Origin: Xenoacremonium recifei
Lineage: Eukaryota > Ascomycota > Sordariomycetes > Hypocreales > Nectriaceae
Reading direction: 5' to 3'
Length of the DNA stretch: 64,000 nt
Assembly (NCBI GenBank): GCA_012184525.1
Contig: WOFQ01000018.1
Coordinates: 248,001 to 312,000 of the forward strand
Part shown: positions 1 through 11,100 of the stretch, piece after piece
Numbering within the stretch: position 1 is the first letter of the stretch
Layout of the letters: the number at the start of each line of letters is the position of its first letter
Notes under the pieces: model-generated
Seen by the model: only the letters and a program-made list of their open reading frames with translations
The model's database searches: none
Told to the model about the DNA's origin: nothing
Program-made: the position numbers and the translations under genes

Positions 1-1791
1 GCATGGGAACGCTGCTGGCACGCACATCAGCCTGACTCGTGATGCTGAACAGGTTGAGACTGTCTAGCTGTCGAATGAAGTCGCATCGTGTCATTAATTC
101 CTGAGCGATGTGGAAGGGGTAAGTCGGGAGCAGATGACCGATTATAGGGTCGTAGGTCTTATCCGTGTCGTCCTCTTTGTCAACAAGAGCTTTGGCCAGA
201 ACCATGGCAGCCGCCTGCAGTCATAATTAGCACGAGAAGTAGCTTGTCGAACAGCCCACCACTTACCGCCCACTTCTGCTGATCCATGACATCGTCGTCC
301 ATTTCGGAGCCTAGGATCCAGCATTGGTTCAGGAACCACTTCTTCTCAATTTCCTTGATCTTCTCGCAGGCGTCGGCCATATCGCTGCTCTTCGCAACCC
401 TATTGAGGAAACTCAAGCGGCCGCCGACCATGTCGTAGACGTGTTCCAACTCCTGACTGGTCGGCTTCTGGCCCCAGTACCGAGCACGGTACCTCCGTAG
501 AGCGGTGATGGCCTGCTGCTTGGGCAAGTCTGTGACAGAAATGACTTCCATCCTGGTAGCAAGTTGCTTGAAGCGCTCGTAAACCCAGTAGTCGTCGGTG
601 TTGAACATCATGGTCACCAGGTTAGCAGCCGCCCACTGTTCAGCCCGCTGCTGCAATAGTTCAATTAGATCTCGGCCGTCTTCATCGTTTCGAATGAGGT
701 GCATCTGGTTGATGATGACAACTAGCGGTTTGCCCCGTTCACGGCGTTTCTTCATCGCAACCTTTTCTAACTTGTTGAGGGCGCGTTCGATATCCAGCAG
801 GGCGGTGGTGTCTCGAGGACCTCTCTCGCTGAAATATCCTCCAATGTAGTCCTCATGAAACTCGTAGTCGAGGGCTTTACCGAGCCGAATCCGCACAATC
901 TCGAGATCTGCATGGGCTTCGAACATGGCAACACCGTCTCCCTCGATCTTCCGCATGGCCTCGATCAGCATGCTACTCTTGCCACAGCCCTTGTCGCCGA
1001 TGAGGAGGTAGTAATGGCCGACATCTTGCCCATTGACGATTTCATCAACCAGGTTTTGCTCGGGTCGGGCTACCCAGTGGTCCTCTGCAGGTCTGGGGTG
1101 TCGAGGAACGTCCTTGGCAATGGCGGCCAATTCGAGCACAGGGTCACCTGGCTCAAAGGCATGTTCCATTTTCTTAAGGACGAGTATCTTGTAGCCTCTG
1201 TGGTAGATGTACGCAGCGGCAGCAAAGCCAATACCCAGGACTAGTATTGACGCAAAGGTAGTTGCTGCTGATTCGCCCATCTTGGCGAGCAGGGAGGGCT
1301 CCGAGGACGAAGAGCCTTGTTGCTTTTCTTTGGCGTCTGGTTGGCCATCTTGGTCTGCACGTTGTTAGTCAAGATCGAGAAGAAACAGCCGCAAATAGTG
1401 TGAGAGGATTGGCGGAAGCATGTATCGTCCTGTCTTGGAAGTAGTCAAAACCAGCCAATCCCAGGAAGCGCCACGAGACGCTGTCGCCCAGATCGATCGC
1501 GATTGTGTAGCTTAATTGGACTTCCGCAACGCACATGCGCCACTGTACGGAAAAGGCAATGAACCAGAAAAGTGCAACATCTCACATACCGGTCCTCCGT
1601 GCGCCCTGCGTCGAGAATGGCTGAACGCGAATGCCACCACTATTGGAGCTCCTGTTGGTGGCGCTGATGCAGACGCTGGAGCTGGGATTTGGCCCCCAGC
1701 GCCCGGCCAGCGGGTCGACTCTCCGCGCGCACTCCCGCAGACTCGGCCTGGAAACTCGGCGCGTCAAACGCCCTGCCTGTCGTAGAATCAT
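1..1791 (-). CDS. Mitochondrial AAA-type P-loop ATPase, 3' end cut by window
   Basis: Exons (minus): 1791-1590, 1354-267, 214 to beyond position 1. Both introns have clean ends (GTATGT..GCAG in phase 1; GTAAGT..TGCAG in phase 0), and the frame closes across each. The N-terminus is Arg/Ser-rich without acidic residues for about 30 residues, a typical mitochondrial presequence. A membrane segment (about residues 97-116, SILVLGIGFAAAAYIY) follows, then a P-loop ATPase domain. Walker A is GDKGCGKS at about residue 187. The Walker B position reads VVIINQMHL, with Asn-Gln where Asp-Glu is usual. After the second intron comes a helical region (PTYPFHIAQELM) ending in SITSQADVRASSVPM. The layout (presequence, one membrane span, ATPase, C-terminal helical domain) matches a fungal family of inner-membrane AAA ATPases with no assigned role that I can recall. 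The last residues and stop lie outside the window. Confidence 0.85.
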
Positions 1792-3460
1792 CGCTGTGAC
1801 AGTCGCCGCAGCTCGGCGGTCATGAAGAGCCCGCGTTTGAGGTCAATTGGGGCGCGTGACGCGGGCGTTGGTGAGGATGATGATGATGATGATAGAAAGC
1901 AGCGAGTTTGAGGTGCCAGCGCAGACAACCGAACGAAACCTAGCAACGCCCCTGGCACTAAGACAGATAGACAGCGAAGCGGCCATGACAGGTCTTGGCG
2001 CCACGAGCTCGAGCTGACGCAGACGGGGGTTTGCGGTTCCACTTTCTGGAGGCCTCAGGGGGTTAAGTTCATGAATTAATTAATATTCAGCTGCAATTGT
2101 TCAATAGGGCATGTCATTGAGGCGAGGCCATAGGCGGAGGCCGAAAGAAGCTTCTTCTGTCGCGCTGTTTCACCCGTTGGCCCGGGTCTACATGTGGGCG
2201 CCTGTAACGATTACAGAGTACGTACAGAGCATCTGAGACACAGCGCAGCTGACCTCTTGAACCACATGTGGCTGGAACTTGGAGAGCCAGTGGAACTGAA
2301 GCTCGACAATACCATCAGAACTATCAGTACTGGGCGTAATACCTGTTGTGAGGTAAGTGGTGTGTTCTTAGTATTAAGAGGGTTAGGTGTGCATCTGTGG
2401 AGGTATGGGTTAGGTTAACCCTCAGGTGCAGCCTTAGGAACAAGGCCACCCTCAGGCACCTTCAACAATACCAGCATTTAAAGCCAAAATAACACTTAGG
2501 CCACCAGGCGTGTAACTGCGGGTTTAAATAGATGAGGTTCCAGATGCAGTCCGAGGATCCCAGTTGAGCAGGATTGATAAGGTGTCGCTGGAAATCTTGG
2601 GCCCATTCATTTCCCAATATCCAAGCCCGATGTCATAAGAGCGCGTTCAGTTTGGGCGAGGTGTTCGGGCGAACCATTCCCTGCTTTGGGAATGATGTGA
2701 CAAACTTCTGGGTCTCGAGTTCCCACCTCTTAATCTAGACGTCAAAAGCCCCATCTCAATTGTCTTTTTCAACGACAGATCGATTCTTTAATTCTTCTGA
2801 GCTCTGAAGTCATGAGAGCTCAGACGCCAAATTTCATGTCGACAAAATTTCCTTCGGCGCATCAGAAGATGCAGCTCGCCGAACTGTCTCTGGTTCTGGA
2901 AGCTCTGTTTTCACTTATTGCCGTGGCAGCTGGCTTAGGTACTTCACGTGATACCCCTCTCGACGACATGGAAATCGACTTCAACACTCGAACTTCACTG
3001 GACAACTACAGACGTTATTTTCGATATAGAGACAAGTTAAGTAGAGTAGCCATATTTTATTTGACTGATTTGTCAAAAGCATCGACAATGAGTCTTTTAC
3101 TCCCAATGTTCCCATTCAAACGCCGTCATCCATCTCGACTCTCCGTATCTTTCCCATCCGTCCCTCTGATTCATGGTCCCGACACTTCCAACGACTAACG
3201 TCTACCACGTGAGCCATGCTATGTTTGTTTGCCTACCATGACGTGTTAGCGAGCGCGTTTGCAGGAGAAGGTCAACGGAAGGTAGTGTGAACGCCTAAGT
3301 CCAACTAAATGGGCATAATCCACGAGTATTTATTCCACGTTTCGAGACGCGTCCCGTGTTGTCTTTTCCCTCCACATCACCACCTCACACCCCATCTTCC
3401 CCTGCTGCCCCGACTCGCCTGCCGCCCTTTTCCCATCGATCTATATAAGGGGCCATCACC
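1792..3460. other. Intergenic, no gene seen
   Basis: Upstream region of the divergently arranged ATPase (minus) and the next plus-strand gene. It holds a short (GAT)n run near 1877-1895. The ORF at 2812-3198 has no recognisable domain and no supporting splice structure. I see no RNA gene. Confidence 0.5.
3442..3448 (+). promoter_or_regulatory. TATATAA box very close to a start codon
   Basis: TATATAA lies only 12 nt upstream of the ATG at 3461. If it is a working TATA box, transcription would begin downstream of that ATG. The first exon contains no other Met codon, so either the element is not used or the real start sits in an upstream exon. Confidence 0.35.
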
Positions 3461-6460
3461 ATGCCCGTCAACGCCGCCGAGCTCGAGGCGTTCTGGCTGA
3501 CGGAGGGTTTCCAGCGGCTCCAGCGCCTCTTCCTCGTCAGAGAGCGCAACCCACGCCCTCGGGAGGCTGGGTTCGCTCAATGGCTGAGGGAGCGGCACGA
3601 CGCCTTCGACGCCGATCCGTCAATCCCCTCGGCCGTCGAGGAGTCGTTCGGGGCCCTCCGGGAAGCCCACGGCATCGACTTCGGTGCCCACCAGCGGCGT
3701 CACCTCGACGACGCCCTGGCCAACATCTTCCGGCCTTCGACGGAAGGCGGCGCCCTTCTCGCCCGGGGCATCGAGGGTATCGCATACCTCGATGCCTTCG
3801 AGGCCTCGCAACTTCGCCTTGTCGGCTGCACCAAGGCGGCCCTCCAGAGGACGGGCAAGCAGGGGTCCCACGAGGACAAGACGGTGGAGGAGCTGTATAT
3901 CACAGCCCTCCAATTCTATAAGAGGTGCAGCACGGGCCTGCGAGTTTATGTGAGTTTCTGCTATAAATATCTCCTTTGTTTTCCTCCCTCTCCCACTTTC
4001 CTCTCACTCTCCTCTCACTTTTCCGTCACTAACCCTCATGCTTAGCTCATCCTCAAGCAGGTCTCTGCAGATATAAAGAAGAGGCCAAGCCCTCCCGAGA
4101 TCTTCGCTCGCGTCAAGGCACTCTTCCCCTTCCACGCTTTTCTCGAGGGACCAGACGACGTCGACGCCTCCCCGACTTCTTCGGTCCTGCGGGACCAGCT
4201 CTCCTTCGCCATCTACGAGCACTTGATGAGCGAGAACCCCTTTTCGGAAGAGAAACGCCGCGCCCTGCAGATGAGACTTCACGGATGGTATGCAGCACCG
4301 ACTTACGACGCAGCCTATGAAGCTTTGGAGCGATATTCGATTTTAGCGAGAAAGTTGGCCGAGATTTGCTTTGCCGTGTTGGATTCAGTTGAGGACCCCT
4401 CACCGAGCGACTATTTAATGCACTTCTCCCCTCACCTCTCCCATGAGTCATCTTTCCCCCTTTCATCATCCGAAGCACCAGCCACCATGTCGCCCGCACA
4501 CCCCTATGAAGCGCCGGCACTTAACCCCCTTCTGAAAGGGATGCCTGGACGAGAACTCTCCGGAGCGAAGACTGACGGTGCGATGTTCGCCCGCGACGAT
4601 ACCGCTCCCGATATACTCACTTACCCTCATGACCTCTCGACGACCGAATTTGATCAGCACCCACTTGCGGCAGAGCTCGATCTCACCTCGCTCGAGAAGG
4701 CAATGATGGGCCTTATTTTACCCAAAGAAATCTCAGCTCGGAGCTTCTAGTATGATCCCGACACTGATGATGAAGATGAGGAGGCAAAGAAGCCCCTCAC
4801 GAAACCCCGAAGAGTCATTCGATTCGGCAGAAAGCGTCGACCCCTTATCCCCCATGAACCGACTCTCTCAACCATACCCGAGGAAGTCAAGGCTCAAGCT
4901 ACCGCCGACGTTTTCAGAAAGGTTGTTAAGCATATGAAGTCATCAGCAGACCTCAAAGAGACGCAGAGTGATCACGCGGCCAAGTCAATCCGATCATTCT
5001 CGTCACCCGCTAGCAACACTTCCCTCCGCAACAGCGGCAGATACAGATCCGTTTCGAAAGCAGAAATCTCTTCTCCCATCCTTCCTTCTGACTCGATATC
5101 CGTCGACCATATTCTATCTCCAGAGTCGACCCGATCAGAACCCTCTCAGCAGAATGAGATTCCGCCTCCTCCACCCTCGAATGACGAGACATACGATCCA
5201 GCAGCCGAGCCCGGCCTCAGACTTCTTCCAACCCTTCGCGGAGTTAAGGACAAGTTCATGTTGGCCAAACCTCGCCTCTCGCCCATGGAGTATACCAGAA
5301 CCTACCAGCTTGAGAAGGCTCGTGCAGCGAAAGAAGGCCGGGAATGCGAGCTTCCCGCGCCAGAGCATAACCACAGATGGAGTGAGCGATACGAGAAGTT
5401 CTTTGTCACTTCCCGAATACCACCTACTATCCGACGAGAACCCATCCTCAGCAGCCCTCCCATTATAGAAGAGACGGAGCCAAGTGAGCCCGTCGAACAG
5501 CCCGTCGAAGAGCACAATTCCGACGCCGGCTCCGACCACACCATCACACCGAGCCACCCAGAGGGGGCTCCCCAAGTATCTCTGAAGAGGATCAGTCGCT
5601 TCGCCCTCGACTTCTCACAGCTCGAAGCTGCCGCCGAGACCTCCGCCGCGGCCGAGACTCGTGCCCCTACGCCTGCGCCAACCCTCCTCGGAGATGAGGC
5701 CGAAGCCTCGTCAGTGTACTCTGACGAGAGCGCCCGAACCGTCGTGCACGACGGGGAGGGCTCAATCATCTCTGAGCTCTGGCCCGCCCCCCTGCGCACG
5801 CGGCGGCTGCCCCATTGCCCGGGCATCTTCACGGAGCCCCGGGAGATTCCGGGCCCTCGGGTCCAAGACTTCTCGCTGCCCCGGCCCCGGCCCCGGCACA
5901 TCCCCCTGGAGGTCGCCGCAGCCTCAGCCGCCGCCGACATCGCCGCCGCCGCCGCCACCGGCAGTCTCCCCCGGGAGGCTGCCGTCAAGACACCCTCGGC
6001 CGCCGCCCGCGCCCAGACGCCCACCTCAACGGGACTGGGCAGCCTCTTCCGCCGCCGCGGTGGTCCGACGACACCGCGCACGCCGCGCACGCCAATCCCT
6101 GCGGCGTGGCGGCCCTTCGACGAAGAGGAGGCGGTAGGTCTGCCGGCGTCCCAGCCGTCGCCCTGGGACGTCGGCAACGCGGAGGCCTACCGCCAGAAGA
6201 AGGCCCGCGAAGCCTACTTCCGCGGGGAGGGCTCTGCCTCTGCCGCTGCCGCCGCCCCGACCTCGCCGCCACCGCCCGTCCCGCCGCTGCCTCCGGCCCG
6301 GCCGCTGCCCCGGCCCCCTACCGCCGCCGACGACGACCCCTTCGTCTCGGTGAGAGACTTTGCGCTCCCGCGCCGCAGGGCGAGCAAGGAGGCACTTCGT
6401 GCGCCTCGCTCGTCTGGCGGGCTGCGGGATGCGTTCCGGCTGGGGGGCCGGAAGAAGTAG
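3461..6460 (+). CDS. Unrecognised large low-complexity protein, in-frame TAG
   Basis: Exon 1 is 3461-3949 and exon 2 is 4046-6460 (intron GTGAGT..CTTAG, phase 0). The first ~380 residues look globular and helical (starts MPVNAAELEAFWLTEGFQRL). The rest is Ser/Pro/Glu-rich, then Ala/Pro-rich with polyproline (PTSPPPPVPPLPPARPLP near the end), which suggests a disordered C-terminus. The frame is open for about 967 codons except for one TAG at 4748-4750 (context TTC TAG TAT). Coding resumes in the same frame directly after it (YDPDTDDEDEEAKK). No GT donor exists between about 4640 and 4750, so a small intron covering the stop is unlikely. Either the protein ends at 4750 (about 397 aa), the stop is a nonsense change or sequence error, or it is read through. 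I do not recognise the family. Confidence 0.6.
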
Positions 6461-8100
6461 GAGAGGGAGAAGGAGAGGAGGAAGGGGGAGGAGGAAGAGG
6501 AGAGGAAGTGGGATCAAGAGGATCCGGAGGGCCCTTCGGGGCGTTTGTATGAGTTTGGATGTTTCGGTCTTGTGTCGGTGTTGCTGTTTGGCTTTTGCTA
6601 GTCGGGGAGGGGGTTTTTTGTTCTTTTTTTACCTTTTATAAATATGAACTTGGCTTTTGCTTTCTTGAAGACGATGGTACCCTTTGTCTGAATCACGCGT
6701 TTGCTTCGCTTTACAGATCAATACCTTCCATTCATGATGTAGTGTGTGACTCTAGTTCACCGTGTAAGTGCTCGAATTGCAACATGGTTGTGTTTACCTC
6801 ACAATATATATACCTAACTGTTCACAATGGAACTGGTTTCGAATCTTAGACGCAATGATACCCGGATCAAGACACTGCTTATGGATGAGGCATAATATAA
6901 TGCTCTCTCCCTTTCGTGCCTTCTTTGCATTTTGTTCTAGACTCATGACTCCGTATCTAATCTCCAATATCGACGACCTAGACGTGTCACCTTCTGTGTT
7001 TCCTTCAGCACAATCTCTCTCCAATTCGACGCAGGCTGTAACCACCCGTATCCAACACTGGCTCTTACGGGAACTATCCGACCAGAGACTGGAGCTGATT
7101 TCCACCAAGATGAAAAGATGTGCACAGCTCATTGGCAGTACATGTCCTCAATCACTCATGAAGTTTCAATCTGACATCTCGGATATCCGATTCCTGTTGG
7201 AATAGCTTCGACACAACGACGAAAAGATTGACTTCGTCGGTTCGAGGAAGATGACCAAACTGAGAATTAATGGGAAGACTTGTCATGTTCATGGAATGAC
7301 CAAGTGTTACTAGGCGGATCTAAGACTCTAGATTTCACTATATAATGTTGATCAGGTTGACCCTGTCTTTTTGTGGCCGCAATTTGAGTATCTAAATGGG
7401 GAATTAAGATATCATTCAGGCAGCTATAAATAGGGAAGAAAAATGTGAGAGTTTGGCTAAATCACATATCAAAACCAGTAGGGAAGGTCCGTCATCTTAA
7501 ATTTACTTCCAAGTCTACTTATCTCTAGTACGGAGGATGCGCTCTGCGTTTATACCGGCTCTACTGCAGCAACAGTTTAGGGATTCATCATGTAGACCAA
7601 ATGTCTTGAGCACTTGGAGATGAGAGACAAGTGCTCTTTTCAACATCAAAATCTCAAATGAGAGTTTTTAGGCATTGCTGTCATTCTCAGAGGTCAAGGG
7701 ATCCTCAACTATGTGTCCTTGAGTTGCGGTAACGAAATGTCGCAAGCCAATCATACCAATAAGGTCAAGTATGTACACTTAGGAGATACTAGCAGAATAA
7801 CAATGCAAATCAGGAGTTGCTTTCATTCTTGGACCTTGATTATGCTGTCACTCAGCGAGAAGATGGTAAACAATGATGGCCAATATGAGAGACTTTTATC
7901 CCAGCTCACCTTGCCAATACGTAGGACACTGATCATTCACCTTACCAGCTCTCTCATCCAATGAGCTTCTGTAGAGTTACAATGCTCTTCTACTTCGTGG
8001 TCTTGATCTCCAGCATATGACGAATAAGTGGGCAAGGATCCCGAAGTCACTTCATGTACTCACTTTTGCCTCATCTTCCGCAACTTGCCGGAGGCCTTCT
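6461..8100. other. AT-richer intergenic DNA, possible gene remnant
   Basis: This stretch is visibly richer in A/T than the neighbouring genes. The only protein-like piece is about 6943-7205 on the plus strand (LLRELSDQRLELISTKMKR is its clearest part), which runs into TAG and then stays open for another ~37 codons. It could be a decayed gene, but no family was recognised. Confidence 0.3.
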
Positions 8101-11100
8101 CATGAATGCCCAAGCATGATTGTCGTCGGAATCACAAAACTCATGCCCAAGAGGATGCGATCCCCCCACGGCGAGCTATCCGCGTGAAAAGCGGGAGCGG
8201 CGCCTTCGGGCTCGCGAGTGAGGTTTCGCAGAGACTGCCCTGTGAGCCAACAATGGAGATGGAGCGAGGTGAGGTGGCACTCCCTCCAACCGACATCCAA
8301 CAACAATCGGTCAAGCATGTCTATTGACGTCGTTGGTGTTGGTTGACCCTAGATATCGCTGCTGACCTGTGGCGTCGTCAGCATCATGTGTCCTTTGTTA
8401 CGCTGAAGTTCCTCCACTAAGACCGAGGAAAGCTGACTCGTGTCGTGCATTCAAGGACGCATGAGGTCACAGCAAGAGCACAGCATGTCCAGCAAAGCAC
8501 TGCAGAGCATAAGACAGCGCAGCGCCGGAGCCCGCAATCCCATGGCAGCCCTACACAGCCATTCGCCATGACAAGCCCAGAATCCATCGTCCCTCCTCCG
8601 CCTCCGCTTCGGGACGGCTCACCATCAAATCACAGCTATTCTCGGCCCCAACTGCAGCAGCTCTGTTGGCTCGAGGAGAAAGTAACTGGCTGCAGAACGC
8701 TGGACCGGACTCCGCTTGAGCACCTGCATCAACGCGCGCATCACGAATGTGCCACGGGAAGCCCGGTGCAGGAGGCGGCCGAAGCTGGGTCCAGGTCAGT
8801 GATAAGTGCCGACGGGCTGCATTGGGTACGGACGGCCGCTGTGACGCACTCCGAGCTGCACGGAAGTCGTCGGTGATGGGCACTTGGTTATCTGGAGTCG
8901 AGACGAAGATCGTCACTCGTCAACCCTCTGCGATGTGATCCGAGCTCCATCGCAACGCCTCTTAAGGAAATTCGTGGACGTCACTCATTAGTTGACAGAC
9001 GAAGCTGCAACAACCATACGGAATAGGTAAGGAGACGCACCCTTCACACCCTCTCCGTCACACCGCTCCTGAAAAGACGGCTGATCAATCATCAGGATGT
9101 GTCCCTCATCGGTGAATGGTCCCCTCTGTGCCTGTGGCTCTGCATGTCTCTCCAATCCCTCAAACCCCCACTTAGGACTAATAGTTGCTGGACGCTTGGC
9201 GGCTTCGACGCCAAAAGCACTTCGTGAATAGCAGCTCGCCCCCGCCCCCCTTCTGCAGATCCTAGTCTGGGGTTCGGAATCAACCTCGGAGCGCCTGGAA
9301 CAAATCACCGTAGAGCGATGGCCTAGACCTTCGGCCAAACCCCGAAGACCTGCTGTTGGTCTGTCATTGTGACAGTGAGGCCGTCAGACTGCCAATCACT
9401 AATGTAGTGCGGATCATGGGCTCTCCACCGGAATCGCTCGTTAGCTGCGCCGGCGGCTTGATGGCACTTTCAGGTGAGGGATGTCCATTGCAACCGATTA
9501 CGCACAGCTTGAATCGGCTTCCGAAGCTGGCTTCAAAACTCTCGGCACCCACTGGCGGGAGGAGGTCCAGTAGTAGGATGTAGAACCAACTAATGTAGCC
9601 CCGATTCTCCAGGTGTTCTCCTCGAAGAAGCAAGTTTCTGCATTGGATCCGGCGCCTGAATGCACTGAAGGGCGCTTTCGTGGTCGGCCGCCTTCCTGCT
9701 TCGTGTGCCCTACGAGAAACGCTCGCCGGCGAAGACTCCGGTACAGGGTTGAGAACTCTGTTGTCCGCCCTTGACAGGGGAGCATTAAGGAACCGACATG
9801 ATAGCTATGTGAAGGGGGTGTGTTCGAGCTCGTCAGTTGCGGTGATAATTAGAGCTTATCGATGCAACATCGTGGCTCTGGGGGAAACGCTCGGTTGGGG
9901 TAACCGAGAAGACCAAAGCGCGTCGCATCCACTTGAGGCTGACCGGCGAGACCTCACAGACCATCTATAATAAGTCATATGTGAGTGTGATAATCAATAT
10001 GACCAGGGCACTTGGTCCCGGACAGGCTCTAACACTGCCCTGTTGATGGAGTCTCAAGTCTTCCACATGACTAGGCATCCCCATGTCCGGCGGATCGCCC
10101 TTTTGGAACGAAGCCAATTTGAGGCATTGAGTGGCTTTAGGAACCCGAAACTCGAGGGTGACTGTTGAACTTCTGATTATCCGGTCGCGTGCCCAGCATG
10201 CCGTCAAGTACCTCAGGTTTCGAGGCCCGCGAGAGATGCATCTGCATCGACCCATAACGGCGCTCACCGCATTTCTCCTCAGGATCATGTGTCGACGCCT
10301 CAAAGCCGCGTAGTCCTGAAAGTAGGAACTAGCTTTCGCTCAAGGTGTTTTTTGATCGATGATTCGTTGGTAATCCATTTGAATGACACAACACTAGTCG
10401 CTGACTTCTTGACGGCTCCATCCTCGCAACTTGGCTGCCAGGACCAGTAACGGAGCACTCAAGGCCCTCAACTTAGCAACGAAGGCAACTCACAGCCGTG
10501 ACATCCACAGGTGCTGCTAAGGGATAGTCCTTAACATTGAGTATCAATCGCCACTGCGAAGTTTACTGTGTGACTTGCGTACTTGCTGCGTTGGGGAGCT
10601 TTCCGATGCGAAACATGAACAATAGCAACATCAACTTCGAATTGATAGGCGCTGGCCCGTCGATGGTGCGAGGAATACGAGCAACTTGAGCTGCAACTGT
10701 GGAGTAGACGTCCAGATCCATCTGCAACGTGATCGAGACCAACAGAGTGGTACATAGCGCAACGTGGAAGTCGCTCCATGCAGTCTGGACCAAAGAGTGA
10801 GGATCGGCAGGGTCCTTGACGAGTTGCTCAAAGGGAAACCCTCAGAACGAGGCCACCCAGCGCCGGGCCATGTCACTCGAGAGAATATTCACGCAGATGC
10901 GGAGTGATCTTATGAGCTACTTCTGAGACACCGTCGTCGGTGTTCGGGGCACTCCGTAAGCCAAATAGTGATGGTGGTTCGCATCGAAAAGAGGCATTAG
11001 AGGGTCCGGCAGCAGAGCTGAATGTGAACCCCCAAGCCCGGCCACTTATTAGCGGTTGAGCCATGACGTCCGCCTTTGCTTCCCAGCTTCTGATGGCCTT

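Noticed and set aside
2380..2425. GGGTTAGG units resembling telomere repeats
   Set aside because: Only isolated TTAGG-like units, not a tandem array, so no evidence for an interstitial telomere.
4640..4750. Intron removing the in-frame TAG of the large gene
   Set aside because: CTTCTAG would serve as an acceptor, but no GT dinucleotide lies in the preceding ~110 nt, and the nearest upstream donors are poor (GTGCGA near 4578).
5302..6177. 291-codon antisense frame opposite the large unrecognised gene
   Set aside because: A shadow of the Ala/Pro-rich coding strand, with low-complexity Arg/Gly/Ser composition and no splice or start support.
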